Of a DNA stretch of 64,000 bases, positions 25,866 through 38,979 are shown one piece after another. Origin of the DNA: Burhinus oedicnemus (Eukaryota > Chordata > Aves > Charadriiformes > Burhinidae). Under the pieces are notes generated by a model that made no database searches, was not told the origin of the DNA, and saw only the letters and a program-made list of their open reading frames with translations. The stretch's first letter is position 1. The number at the start of each line of letters is the position of its first letter. Location of the stretch: positions 3,032,861-3,096,860 of the forward strand of contig VFFE01007869.1 of NCBI GenBank assembly GCA_008921705.1, in the 5' to 3' direction. Both the position numbers and the translations under genes were made by a program.

Positions 25866-27945
25866 AAGGAGGCAGAGAGAAAGGAGGGACATGGCATCAT
25901 AGAAAATTTCATTTAGGTGAATGTTGTTTTGTTTATAAAAGGCCCAACTAAAGTAGTACCCAATTATTTGGGCACAGGTGACAAAGGAAGGTCATTTTCA
26001 TCTATAAACACTCAGGAATGGATAATACGAAATACCTCTTCCTTCCCCCAGAAGATCTGGTCCTTTCCGTATTTAAACACTACAGGAAGAAGAAAAAAAA
26101 AAAAAAATCCTTCTGTTCCCAGTGGGCTCTCACCTATTTCCATAATAGAAAGCTTCCAAACCATGAGGTGCCCTTCAGAGGCTTGCAAACCCATCTTATT
26201 TCCAAAAAATTTTCAAAGAAAACGCAACTCGAGAAGTTTCCAACCAGAGCTGACCTGTGTAAAAAACCTGAGCAGCTGAACACCAGGGATCTCCCAGAAA
26301 ATCCCTTCTGGTTCAGAAAACCTCACCAGCGTACAACCACGCTCTAGTAAGTAAGGATGCACCTCCCAGCTCAGACCGTACTATCCTGTAGACTATTTAT
26401 TTTATTTTTTTTAGACTATTATTTTTCAACGCATGCTGAAAAATATCCAGGACATGGCAAAAACAACATCTACATATTTCCTTCCAACTGTACTTGGCAA
26501 TCCTATTCAAAGTTTTTATAAAATGCGCATATATATGTGCACGCATGGGCTTTTTGTGCACGGATATCTTCATTGCAGTTACCAGCAGGTGTTCTGCTTT
26601 CCCCCACCTGTACCGAGAACATTGCTCCTTGCATTTAGATGCAAATTTACAGGTAAATGGGAATACCAGGCAAGGAGTTGCCAAGGAAAGACTAGAATAT
26701 GATAGCTACTTAAAGAGATTAACTTTCTTATTATTGTGTCACTGCAGGCTGTAATTCAAACAGCTGGTAGCCTCATTTCTGTAACTACGGAAAATTAAAC
26801 TGGGAGAGAAAGCTCCTTTTCGTGCCGTTGTTTTCATGGCTACAAGGCTTGGTTATGTGCCTTTTGTGCCTGTGGTCCTGTACAGGAGGCTCAGCGTTTA
26901 AAGGGCAAGAACATTCTTTCTCCTATAAAATCTGCTTTGCTTTAATTTGCTAGCAAAGCAGTCCTGTAAAAGTCTTCAGATAATCGAAACTAACCCGCAA
27001 CAATGCTGTTAACACCTCGTCTCTCCCTTACACAGCAAAGGCAGGCCATAAACAGAGTAAAATTAAATTTTCTTTGTTCTAGTAGGTTTTTCACTCTAGG
27101 CTGCTAATTTTTACAACAACAACAGATTTATACTTTATGCAAACATAGGTAAAACACTGCTGTGTTATGAAAAGCAAGAGTAACTTGTTTTGCTGACAGT
27201 GGAGACCCAGTCTGTGTCACTCCTCGCACTTCCCTGGAATTTTGTGCAGCATGAATTTCAGCTTTAGTAATATTATTGCTGGGTTAAAGCTGTTTTCATA
27301 TGAATGCTTGGAGCAAAACTGTCTTGGAGCCTAAAGAAAATGAAAACTTTCTTTCCTCCGTTATAAAATCAACTTGAAGCTCCTTTGAACTCTACTGCTA
27401 AAGCAGCTACCGCGGGTTAAATTAGCCCATCTTTACTGAGGGACAGGGAGCAACCTTTTTCAGAGAAAACTGTTTCCATGTGGGTACCTTGGGGGTGTTT
27501 AAAACTCCGTGCAGAGTATCTTTTACTCATGTTCAAATTAACTGTAAGAATTGGAGAAACTCAGCATGTATCATTAGCTTTGGAATTAGTTACTTTCCTT
27601 TCCAAGCATGAGTAATTTGTGTGCCTTCCTATTCCATAAGGGATCTACGAGCCTTTTGTTGAAGTAACAGCTAGAGAAAGGTAATTACTGGAGAAAAACA
27701 TAGGAGAACTTAAACAGATAATAGGCTATGTAAAAACCTTAGGCTTATCATTTCTGAGGAAGATATTTCCCCTCAACCTCAGCAAAATGTGAAGGGCTTG
27801 CCTTAACTGGTGGGCTAGATTGAAACTCAGATTTGTAGGCCAGGGACAAAGAGGTGGCTCAAGCCAAGAGAAACCCCAAGAGAGAAGGAGAGAGGGGGGG
27901 GAAAAAAAAAAAAAAAAAAAGAAAGAAAAAAAGAAAAGAAAAAAA
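25866..27945. other. Unique sequence, no gene seen
   Basis: Includes an A-rich run at 26091-26107, an AT-rich non-repetitive block at about 26900-27330 with a 10-bp perfect inverted repeat (26932-26961), and a G8 then A19-rich tract at 27894-27946 leading into a CR1 fragment. Confidence 0.55.
26932..26961. repeat. 10-bp perfect inverted repeat
   Basis: CTGCTTTGCT at 26932-26941 pairs with AGCAAAGCAG at 26952-26961 over a 10-base loop. The bases just outside do not extend the stem, so it is too short for a microRNA precursor. Confidence 0.7.
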
Positions 27946-27946
27946 T
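27894..27946. repeat. G8/A-rich purine tract
   Basis: A run of 8 G is followed by 19 A and then A runs broken by single G bases. It lies directly upstream of the CR1 fragment. CR1 elements end in a short octamer repeat rather than poly-A, and this tract is on the 5' side, so it is not the tail of that element. Confidence 0.9.
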
Positions 27947-28275
27947 CTAGAAAACATGACCAACAAAGGAAGATTGAGAAAACTGGGGATGTCTGATTTG
28001 CAGGTGCCTAAGGGGAGGGATGATGGCTTTCTGCCAGCGTATTAAAGGTAACTAAAACGGCCGGGAATAAACTCTTCTCCATGCTCCCTGGGGAGAAGAC
28101 TACAAGCGATGAGCTGAAATCGCAGCCAGAGGGAATTAGATTAGACACTAAGAAAAACTTCCGAACGGTAAGGACAGTTAGGCACAGGAACAGATTGTCC
28201 ATGGAGGCTATGGACTCTCCATCAGCAGAAAACCTTATAATAGGTAACTCAAACATCTGTTAAGAACAGTTTTGA
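27947..28275 (+). mobile_element. CR1 LINE fragment, sense
   Basis: Conserved CR1 phrases occur in sense order: 'aaggaagattgagaaaactg', a 'ctcttctccatgctccctgg' region, 'ggaattagattagacactaa', 'gaaaaacttccgaacggtaa', then an 'acagattgtccatggaggct' and 'ggactctccatc' region. The copy stops before the 3' octamer tail, and its frame has stops and indels. It is a dead remnant, moderately diverged. Short open frames overlapping it are derived from it. Confidence 0.85.
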
Positions 28276-31208
28276 TGCAAAAGCGTTGATGCAGCAGGAT
28301 GAATTGAATGACTTTCCACACCTATTTTCTACATGTAAATCAAGGCTGCTCTATTCACCAAACCCAGTTCCCGTTTCCAGCAAGACCTCTATAACCACTG
28401 TACTCCCTTTTTGGCATTTGACAACGGCCTCGCATGCAAACAAGCATCTCCCCCAGGTACAAATGACCCTTCTGCCCTCGGGGAGAGGTGCAGAAAGGTG
28501 ACCAGCAGCACCCAGTAGCTTCCTTGTCTTACTGCAAAAGCGGGTTCCCATCTGGCAGTGAGATCCTTACCTGTATCCCCGATGTTATCTGTGTCAGCCC
28601 CATCTGAGAGCATTTCTACACCCAGTGCAGAAGTTTTCCCTCTTGTTGACGGTGTGGCAATTTGGACTAAAATCTGTCAGAGCAGAAAATATCTTAGACC
28701 GTAGAAAATACAAACTAATTTACTTGTTCTCATTTGACTCAGAGCTGTAGCTCTAAGTTCGCACTGACGTGAGAGGCTAACAGGAATACTAAATCTACCA
28801 ATAAAGACCTGATACTGAAAACAACTCAATGAAAACACTTAGGACTGGTCAATTCCCTTACAATGAATGACTGAAGACCATTGCCTATTGCAAAAGAGAA
28901 ATCTGCAGAAACAGTTTGTATTTCTGCTTCAGCCCTGACCCGTAGCGTAAGTTAAACAAGTTCTGGGACCCTCTGTGCATGTCAGCTCTCATTTCTCTCA
29001 TATTATCAACATTAAAAGTGTTACTGGAGCACGGACAATCTCTTAATGTGATCTGTACAATGCCCAGCCCAATGGATATTTTGGATACATAGTTCAAAAT
29101 AATTAATATTAATTATTGTCTTCAGTTGAGAGAAAACACTTCTTGACACAGCTACCGGCAGTCAGATTTTGTTGGGTCCTAAAAACGTACATTCTTCTCA
29201 GTTTTACCGAAATACGTTCAGAAGGGGAAAGCCTGCCAAAGAAGGTGCATAAAATGTTGTTCAGTGCAGGACGGTAAACAAAGCAGTTGGTTGTTTTACT
29301 GTTCTTTGGTGGTACATAGGTCTTTAGAGTTAGAAATGTGAAAAGCTGAGTAAGCAGAACAAAAAAAAATAGTTAATGAAATGCAGAAGGAAACGTGGTC
29401 AATAGCTCACTAAAGCAGTATTATTCACCTGTACTGTGACTGTTTAGTTCAGTTAAATTCATGATCCATAAAATAGAGAGCAATAAAATCAATTTTTTTG
29501 TTGTTGCAGTGTTGAATTAAAGTATTACTAATCATGCTTGAGAAAACGTTGCTCTTACTTAGACCCTGTTGTGGTTTTTTTAATCAGGAAGCTGAGCAAT
29601 TGCAAATATTATTTCCCCTTGACAAGTTTCAACCCAAATCTTTCTTAATGCCCTAGTACCTTAAAGACTCCCACAAGCACAAAATGCCAAGATCTAGCAT
29701 AAAGACACAGGACCCAAACTATTACACATATGAAAACTACGCAGTGCTTTAGCCTAAGTCCTGTGGGTTTCAGCCCAAAATGGAGCCACAGCTGCTGAAA
29801 GCCGTCCCTTGCAGGGACTCTGCCCTCGCGGCCGGGGGCACAAGCCCATCAGGTCTAGGGAAACCCCTGAGCTGCTGGTGAGGCAGCAGCAGCATGTGGT
29901 GCATGGGCAGGACAGGCAGCAGGGTGGAGATGTGGGCCCTGACATCTCCCTGTGGCCTCCTGCTCTCATGGCCGCTCTTCCTCAACCATACCGCTTTGAG
30001 GTTCTCGCTGTGATCAGGCTTTGCATTTTCTTGTTTTCCCGTGGTGTTCTGCACTGTTGGCATTTCCATTGCTATTTCTCTTATTCTTTCCCCTTCTCCA
30101 GAGAAAAGTTAGACCTTCCCAACGGTAAACTTCACCCTTGCCCTTGGAGCATGCTTCTAGAGCAGCACAGCTAGGGAGATTGCGCTGTGGCCAACCTACA
30201 AACTAGAGCGGAACGGACGGGGCGGCAGTCCGGCACGCGTGTCTGTGTCGCCTTACTGACACTCGTGCTTTTGTTGCACTACTCGTAAGTGACGTTTCTT
30301 TCAAAACCAGCTTTGCATGTGCAAGAAGCCTACTCTCAGCATGCATTAACAGCAAAAAAAAAAAAAAAAATAAAAAATCAAAACCCCTATAATCTTCACG
30401 GCTTCAATGCTCATTTAGAAAGCGCCGACCACTGTAATCTGGGTGCTGTACCTTACTCAAATGCGAGTCTTTAATAAAGGTGGAGTTGCTCCCAATAAGT
30501 ATCCTTTATACCTCTAATTTTAGGGTCCTGGCTTTTAATATAAAAAGCTGGATGTCCTGTTGTTACATTAATATATTGCCCTCATTTCTGCATTAACTCA
30601 AGTGATCCTCTTACCTGACTTCATCCTTTCAGTGAAAACACCCCCGTGGTGCCTAAATGGAAGGTAGCTACTTATACGTGAGTTTAGGGGGACTGATGAA
30701 TTGCAAATGAGGATGACTTCGTCAGCAACAGCGCAGAGAGCCAGCACATGTAAGTGGTTTTGAACTACAGGTGTCTCACAAGTGTTCTTTTGCATTTCAC
30801 CCTATAGCTTCAAAGTCAAAATTCATCCATTTTGTCCTTTAGTAAAATTTAAAGGACTGTCCCATACCTAGCCATTTGATAAGTGACGCTCTTCTCATTT
30901 TCAGGCTAGAAAGGGTTTCCAAAATACACATCTGGAAAAAATAAAAATCAGTCCTCACCCAGCCCTTCAAGCAGAAGAGAACTTTGCCACAACGGCAATT
31001 TTGCCACGTACAAGAGCCGTTTGCTGCTGACGAGGTTTGCTCTCACCACTCGTCCCTGCTGGAGCTGTTTGCTCTCCACGTGTTTGTTATTGACACAGCT
31101 TGCCATCAGCCCCCACTTCTGTCTTGGGATTCACACCAGCCTCGTCCACCATACTCCTTGCTCCTAGCACCACCGACTGTCGGATAAATGCTCTTTTCTC
31201 CTTAATAG
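28276..31208. other. Unique sequence, no established gene
   Basis: A weak splice-flanked open stretch on the minus strand (28571-28666) is treated as a finding. A GC-richer patch lies at 29770-29970 and a small CpG cluster at 30205-30260. There is an A-rich run at 30353-30377. Confidence 0.5.
30353..30377. repeat. Poly-A rich run
   Basis: About 17 A, then T, then 5 A. No retrocopy is recognisable upstream. Confidence 0.9.
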
Positions 31209-31483
31209 AGTATCAGGTTGGCATTCAGTTTTGGAAGACTGAAGAAACCTGCTGTGTTAGAGGGAGCTGTGTAACCCATCCGCTATCAGGTGGTGCCTGC
31301 AACATTGAGGACCAAGGAGGTACAATGCCACAAAAAGAGGTTTTTGTACAAGTACAGACAGCATTATCCTCACCAAAAGATAAAAACCAACCCTGCGTGA
31401 CGTTTGGCGATATTGGTGTGTTATCGCTCATTTCTAATAAAATAGTGCAGTCTTTAGAAAACCCACCCACGGTCGTGTCCCAG
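31209..31483 (+). CDS. Possible internal coding exon, unknown protein
   Basis: I do not recognise this protein. The stretch is open for about 91 codons within the longest frame of the window outside recognisable repeats (161 codons, 31100-31585). It is preceded by a good acceptor (TGCTCTTTTCTCCTTAATAG, ending at 31208) and followed by a strong donor (CCCAG then GTAGGTGTG at 31484). The acceptor cuts a codon after its first base and the donor falls on a codon boundary. The inferred peptide is mixed and soluble-looking, with four Cys in its first half (one Cys-Cys pair), and ends near residues PPTVVSQ. Against it: the opposite strand is also open over much of the region (31225-31557), open stretches of this length are expected by chance in 64 kb, and I see no partner exon nearby. 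It could equally be a decoy or a noncoding transcript exon. Confidence 0.2.
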
Positions 31484-34400
31484 GTAGGTGTGTGCAGCTC
31501 ACGCAGCTCTGAGGCTCTAAGCAATAGATACGGCTGCAAATGGCTACTTTTCATCACAATTTCTGTGCCATTTTTACAGAAATAGTAATGTAATCTAAAC
31601 TTTGAGGATGTTTGTTCAGAAAGACAACCGTTTCAGAGTGCTACTACTGTCAAAATATATGAATAATATTGTCCCTTAAATTTCAGCTGCATTTAGAAAA
31701 CGGGAGGATTCTACCGATGCAAGAAACTTTACATACGCCAAATTATAAACTTTAGTGGAACAGATGGTTCCATAAATACCATACTAATCATATTCTAGAA
31801 ACACTCTATTAGTTTCAATACCTATACAGACCTTTTCAGAAAACTGCAGTTGTAGAGTTGTAATACAGGCAAAAATATCATTAAAGTGAATAACCTCTGA
31901 AAGAATAAGAAATTACTCAGTAACTTCAGCATCCCAATGAGGACAAATGACCTATAAGTGTCATCTGCTGACTGATACAAGCAATCGAGTCAATGTCAAA
32001 CAAGCAAAATGACATATAATTTGGCTCTAGTGTTCCTAGTATATCATAGCAGTAAGTAAAATACAAACATAAGGCTATCATATCTCAAGAACAAAAGAAA
32101 TTAAGTTAACGAGTCCCTAAAAAACACACTCGGGACCATTTTTAAAAAGATTTCTAATCATTAAATCCACTGTGCCTAAATGCAGATTGAACAGCATAGC
32201 CTTAAAAGTGGGTAAACTTCAAACATTTAATTCAGATAAACATTTCAAAATGAATCTAAAGCTTACCCCAATGTCTTGAACCTGTAAAACAAAAATTCAG
32301 TCTTGAAATTCTCTGTGAATCAGACTAATTCTGAGATTTCCAATAGTTAGGTTGTTCTGGTAGAAGGAAAGGCTATTTCGGTCATTTCAGCTAAGCTTCC
32401 AGTTCTTGCCTGACCAGTATCTCAAACTAATCAAATATTTATCATCGTTTCCAGAATCTGCCTCCTCTCACCAAAATATTTTAGGGTTTTAATGCAGCTC
32501 AATAAGTTTAGCATGCAAGGCATCACATCGTGGATATTATGTTAGAATTCTATATCCAGTAGCATTTTGACCAGAGTGATTCAGCCAAAGACTTCCCAAG
32601 GAGCGCCTCCCCAGGACTCTGCGGGTTCACACGGGCACCTGGATCCGGGCTCCTATCACTGTCTGTCTGTCTGCTCATCTCAACGGGAACCCGCTCCGGG
32701 TGTTCAGCCCAGCCAGTTCCATCCTTATACAGAGCTTCCCGAGTGGCAACAGAAGGTAAACGGACACTTAAATGTTTTGCAAGATGACATTTTATTAGAG
32801 GAGAGCTGTAAGAGCTGCAGAATGATTTTCTTCTTTTTTTTTTTTTTCCCTCCTGGAATACTGAGAGAAACGTTAAATAAACGAGGAACCCTGTGGTCAG
32901 CGGAGTAGCAGTCTGACTGCTACCTGGTCCTGCCCTAACAGATGAACCCATCAAGTGGGAAGCTATTTTGATGAAGCCAGAAGATATTTTCATGGTAATT
33001 TATGTATTTAAGAGGCAGTGCCTCTGATGAAGTGTATTCCAACAGGCTTTGAAAATCATGAAGTCGGAGCAGCTTTTTTTCTAGACAAACACTTCAAGAA
33101 GATGCATTTTATGTTTCACAGATTAGCTGCTGCCATTTCTCATCCAGTTTAGCTCCAGCATATGTTAAGGTATTCCCTATTGTGTTTTTACAGCCACAAA
33201 CAGTAAACTACCCAAAGCTCTAAGGAGCAGAGGGAACAGCATGTGTGTTGTGTTCCATCACAGCAATCACAGAGAACATAAATTAGTGAAGTCATCTGTG
33301 TCATTTATCCACCTAATTGGGCTTCCCAAAAGGAAGCATTTTTGCTTTCCCCCCTTTTAAGTTGACAGGACACCTTCTGATTTTGGATACAGACACATCG
33401 TCACTCAAAGAAAGCCTAACAAAAAACCCCATAAATAGTAAAGTGCAATAAAATATCAGAAATGTAACCTTTGAGGAAACCTTATAGTTAATAGCCTATC
33501 CTTTAAAGCTTAGATGCCAACGTTTATATTTCCATTTCCAAATTAATATTTTGATATGCAAAATAAATTACATATTTGCATTTGGATCCTTCTCTGGGTT
33601 CACTCTGGCACTGTAAATCCAGCCTAAGTCATTTGTGGTATTACGCAGGCTGGCACAGGTTCACAAAAAGCGAGTCAAGACTACTCTTGGAAACACTTCC
33701 CTGAGCATCTGTCAAAGGAAAGACAAAGCATTGCACATGATCCGTTAAAACTGTAAACTGGCCAGTTCAGCCTTTCTTAGGCCTGCTCAAGCTTCTTCAG
33801 CCGCTAAGTGCCATCACTGTATGTTTACCCTAGTCTTATAATATCAGAAACCGGAAGCCTAAATACTATTTTCAGTGATGTCCCTGATAGATTTCCACCG
33901 CGTTTGGTAGGATTGAGATCAGGCCCGTTTCACACATCACTGATTAGACTCCTTTTCTCTTGGCAACTAAAGCGACATAACGGCACTCCTCCTGCTCCTC
34001 CTGTCCTGGCTCACGCTAAGGGCCAGCACTCCTGGAAATCCCTGTTCCTGTCTGACAGCTCCATATGTCCAACCCCACAGTCTTAGGAATAACATTAGGA
34101 AATCTATCCATATGGACAGTGGAAGAGATCATTCTTTAATATATTTATACTTTACAGGGCTAAGACTGAGGAATTTATGCTTAATTTAAGGCAAATCTAA
34201 GCAAGTTTCAGGAACAGAGGACTTGAATACATACTCAGATTTATTTTTATTGAATTATTTTTCTTCAAGTTAACATTCCTGAAAGCTGCAAGTCTCAATC
34301 TTTAACGCTCTGCTTCTAGCATGCAAGTTCCGCAAGTGTCTTTTCAGAACCACAGCATCAGTTCTTTACATAAATCAAGTCATTCAAAGATGCAGCTATG

Positions 34401-36525
34401 AAGGCTGGAAGAGTAAAAGCCCTGTAATCAACTGTAAAAATGACCCCTTCAACGTTTTCAGATTTCACGCTCTACAAAATGTTTGAGCTCAGCCTCTAAG
34501 TTACTATGGAATAATTCTTCAGCAGTTACCAGAGATCATTCTAAGGAAATTCAGCAATAATTTATGATAAGTTGCCATATTGAAGGGCTTGGTCATATTT
34601 AAGATGATGGCTCTTTTGGCTTTGACCAGGCAGAAATCCAGCAGATAACATCTCAACCACCCAGCGCTGGAGTCCCCCTTGCAGAAGGCAAGGGGGGATG
34701 CACAAGGTTTCATCAATAAGGAAAGCTTCAGTGCAAACCATTTTGGAAAATAAGCACTATAATTCATCTTGTATGGAAAATATCTAGTTTAAAATCTGTG
34801 GAATAAAGGTTTATTAATGACGACAGTGTAGTAAATGACAATGCAGGAGTCATAACACGCAGGTTATTTGGGAGAAGCACAGGAGAACCTTGAAAGTCGG
34901 AAAAGAGATCTGAGATCTACTACAAATTATCAGCAGAAGGAGTCATACGTCAGAGGCTGGTATTTGCCATTTAGGCTGACAGATAAACATTAGGAACCAG
35001 GATGTCAAATAAAGAATCGAATGAAGACACCGATTGAGAAGACAAAAAAACAGCACAGCAGATGGAGATAAATAACATGATGGTTTGCTGGAGAGACAGT
35101 GCCTGAGAATTACAGCTTAGTCACTGAAAAACAGCAGCAGCCGCCTACGTAGCCACCGCAGGCTGCCTGTGCCCATGGCAGCATCTGCCAGCTGAAGGGG
35201 AGCAGGGCCACGTGCCGACATCCCCGCTCAGGGGTGAGGACCATCCCTGGTGACTGCTGACCACCCAGCTCTGGTGCGCATCTACTCCTCTACGCCAAGG
35301 CAGAGCTTGAGGTTGGCACTTTGGCTTGACCCGATGCACGAACCAAGACTGGAAACCCAGGGAACATTCAAGCCAGGGTGCCAGGAAGCCAAAACCCATG
35401 CCAAGCACAAACCCAACTGTTTTGGAGCATGGTCATGCTGCATAAAGGAGCAGATGATGAGTGGCTGATGGAGAAACACAAAGTGCAGAGGAGACACCAG
35501 AGAAAAGCATTTAACGGTGTCCTTGTGCTTTCCTAGTTTCTCAGAGATGAAATATTGTCAGCTACTTTGCTATAAAAGAAAAAAGTTTTCTGTTTTTATT
35601 CAACTTATATGACAAAAAAAAGCTCCGCTGACCAGGGAACCCTCACAGCACACTGCAAGCACCAAACTTTTAATGATTACAGGAAAGTCCCCAGCTAAAG
35701 CAATGAGAATAAAAGAAGTATCTGTCTCGGATAAATTGCTGTCTTGACGTTCCCACCAGGAAACTCGATTGCGTTTAACAGGGAAAAACGAAGCGACAGA
35801 GCAAGTGCTAAACCAAAGTTCTTTCCAGAAGATGCTACATCGAAAACAGGACATGTGGAAGGGTGTGCACCAAAACAGCAGGCTCCTGCTCCTGTCAGCT
35901 GCGTCTGCACTCCGGTGCAGCAGAGATGACCCCAGCAGTAGGGTGGGAGGCAAAGCCAGCCCCGAGAGGAGCTCTGCCTGCTGGCTCGGGAGATTTGCTC
36001 CTCAGAACAGCCAAGACAGCTACACCACAGACCACGTTCAGGTGATGAATCGGATCAGCACAGTTTGAAGGCCAGGAGAAAACTGGTTGATATTTATCTC
36101 AGAAATACCCGCTTCCCAGGTATCTCCACAAGTGCTGAGGCACTTTGGCTGAAGAAAGACAAGAAGGTTGGGGTGACAGGTTGTTGGCACAAGCCAAGCT
36201 ATAAAACCTCAACACAGTTCAGAAGAAAAAGCAGCAGATTTTCTACCAACTACTACCCGTAACTGACACTCCGCTGTGGTCTCCTGTTACAAACTAGCCG
36301 GCAGAAGACAGTAGTAGTATATTTCTCCTATTCCATTTCCCTTACGCTACCTTCACCTCACCGACTTGTAAGGTATAGCTCAGCTGAGAACATCTGTCCT
36401 CTCCTGGGGTGGCACATTTATAAACGCCTCCACCGTCTTCAGCCAGTTCATTGTACCGTTTACAACTGCGTGATGTAACTCAGTGAAACATTTCAGGACA
36501 CGCTCTCAGCACGGTAACTATACTG
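31484..36525. other. Unique sequence, no gene seen
   Basis: AT-rich DNA, with a T15-class run at about 32834-32848 and a GC-richer stretch at 35130-35400. The part at 33090-33340 is free of recognisable repeats and resembles conserved noncoding DNA in composition. The open frames here (the longest is 147 codons, minus, 32550-32993) run through the T tract, which gives an artificial Lys stretch, and show no domain. Confidence 0.5.
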
Positions 36526-36920
36526 CACAGCATGTCGCAGAGTCACGGAGGGGCTGAGGTTGGAGGCACCTCTTGAGACCATCCAGCCCAGCCCCTGATG
36601 GATCTGGGGCAGCCAGAGCAGGTTGTCCAAGGCCATACCCAGTTGGGCTTTGGTTGCCTCCAAGGACAGAGGTTGCACAACCAAGCAGCCTGTCCCAGGT
36701 GTTTGACATGAATCACAACACACCCTCACCATAAAATAGCATTTTCCTATGTTTAAATGGAATTTCCTGTATTTCAATTTGTGCCTGTTGCCTCTGGTCT
36801 TTTCACTGGGCACCACTGAGAAGAACCTGGCTCCATCCTCTGTCCTCCCTCCTATCAGGTACTTAAACACATGGAGAAGATCCCCCCGAGCCACCGCTTC
36901 TCCCAGCCAAACAGTTCCAG
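36526..36920 (-). mobile_element. CR1 LINE 3' fragment, antisense
   Basis: The plus strand is the antisense of a CR1 3' end: a 'gctgaggttggaggcacctc' type phrase, then 'gagaccatccagcccagccc', 'gttgtccaaggccataccca', 'ggacagaggttgcacaacca' and finally a 'cccagccaaacagttcc' segment. The order and spacing of blocks fit a 5'-truncated CR1 inserted on the minus strand. It is moderately diverged, and the octamer tail is not clear. The 156-codon open frame at 36493-36963 on the minus strand is derived from this element and is not a host gene. Confidence 0.88.
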
Positions 36921-38941
36921 AAACAAAACACAGGAGTAGAAATAAGACATTTTCAACTTGCAAAGAAGCGCTACTTGATTTTATGCCATATTACAGTTTT
37001 ATTGGAGATAGTTCTGCTTTCTTTGAATAAAATTTGATTTTAACAAGATCACTGTGCACATGCATAACTAATCGCGTAAGGGCCTGTACACTTATTTAAG
37101 CACCACTGGTTTTGCAACATGCCCTCAATAAAGCTTAATAGGCCACATACCCCAACTCTGACAAGCCAGACTTTGATTATTTAGAGTTGAGTGGTTTCTT
37201 TGTTCTTTCTTAGTAAGAGATGTCACAGTCATCACAGCCTGATTGGTACTTTTCATGGAACAGGAGAGAAATTCGCACTTGTTATGTAGCCATTTATAAA
37301 GATTTCTGAAGGATAGAGAATTGGAAATGAAATATAAAGAACAGTAAATTAAAAATATGAGATAACCCAGCAATGAAAACAGACACTGAAGAGGATTTTT
37401 CTTTACAGAAGTTCTTAAAAACATATTTCTGCGCTAACTATGAAGTCATTTAAAGATGGCCAGGAGGGATCTGAAAATACAATTGCACAAATTCCCTTTT
37501 GTCAATAATTAAGTAACCATTAGCCTGTCCAGATGACATAGGACCCTATTCTTCCCTAATTCAAACTAACGTAAATCGTGAACAGTGCCAGAGGACACAG
37601 CACTTCCGGCAGTCACGTCAGTATGAAGACGCGAGACACAGCCCTGGCCACCCCATCTGCTGCCTCTGCAGGACTTGTTGCACAGCCGCAATCCTTGCAC
37701 AGCCCTCAGGGCTGCTTTTTGGGAATGCCTTTTAACTACCCGGAGTTTGGAGGGTCTTTCCTTTTCATTGGCTTCTATGTCAAAAAACTGCCTCTTTTAC
37801 GGATCTTGTTTGTGTGACAGCCTCTGCTGTTCCACTGGAAAACAAGTATTAAAATATACATTGAGAAAAAGAGGAAAGTCCATCGAACCCCACACAACAG
37901 CAGTGGTGTTTGCTACCCAAAAGAACTGAGTTACAGCAGCAAATATTGCCGTGGTCCAGTGTTTTTTAATTTCTTCCAAAGGACTGATTAGAAACATAGC
38001 ATTACTAAAAAGAATTTCATAAAATTATACAAATGGTAGCTACTTGTTTGATTCCTACAAATGAGGGTCGCACGAAAATACAAAGGCTCTTATGGATGGA
38101 CCGGAGCGGTACCACAGTGGGACAACTCACAGCAAGGACCTCACGGCAGCTCCTCCCAAGGAGCTGTGGAGGAGGTCCCCTCCTTGTTCAACTGCAGAGC
38201 CGTGGTGGGCTCAGGCAACCAGCCTGATCCGACTGAAAATTCACTTTCATGAAAAATTTCTGTTTCTCTAAGCATAACAGAGAAAAAGCAGCCACTACTC
38301 TTCGCACCATTTTTAGACAGAAAATACATTTCCTGCCTAACATTACCTTTTTCTAGTTGTAAATACACACTGTGAAACTCTCGTCCCCGTTGGCGACTTG
38401 CGTGACTCTGCTGGAATTACCCATGTGAAGAAACACAGCAACGTGTTTGCGGTTCATGGTAACGGGATGTAAGCGGGATGTGATCCTGCTCTGATGGCTC
38501 AGCATCATCCCTTAGTCCCCAGGACAGATCAGCCCCCACATCCCGTCTGGATTTGGTTCAAGTACCGTCCATGTAGGTTCTCTGCTTGCTGTCAATACGG
38601 CTGAGGAAAAGCTTCTCCTGAACTCAGCAAGGACACAGGATGGGATCGAGCCCACCAAAATCCCATCCAGAAGAAGCAAATTCACCCAGGGAGATAACAC
38701 TGAACAAGCCAGAGGAGGGAGAGCAGCACTGAATATTTCATTAAACAGAAAGCTGGCACTATGTGCTTTATTGCTTCAAAATCTGAAACTCCAGGCATTT
38801 ACAACCAATGCAAAATGGACTGCAAAAGCTTTCTTAAATGAAAACCTGTAGAATCTCAATTACTAAAACTAGGTTTTAAAAATGTGGTAAATTCAAGCAG
38901 CTAAGGACAAATCCATGACCCTTGAAACAAAATTATAACAA

Positions 38942-38979
38942 AAATTAAAAATGGTCACAGAAATTAAAAATGGCCTCAG
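38942..38979. repeat. 19-bp tandem duplication
   Basis: AAATTAAAAATGGTCACAG at 38942-38960 is followed by a copy differing at three bases at 38961-38979. Confidence 0.85.

Noticed and set aside
26932..26961. Perfect 10-bp stem considered as a microRNA hairpin
   Set aside because: The stem does not extend beyond 10 bp, well short of a microRNA precursor.
27854..28263. Lys-rich and adjacent small frames
   Set aside because: They come from the poly-purine tract and the CR1 fragment next to it.
36493..36963. 156-codon open frame on the minus strand
   Set aside because: It coincides with a CR1 3' fragment in sense orientation; the translation is repeat-derived.
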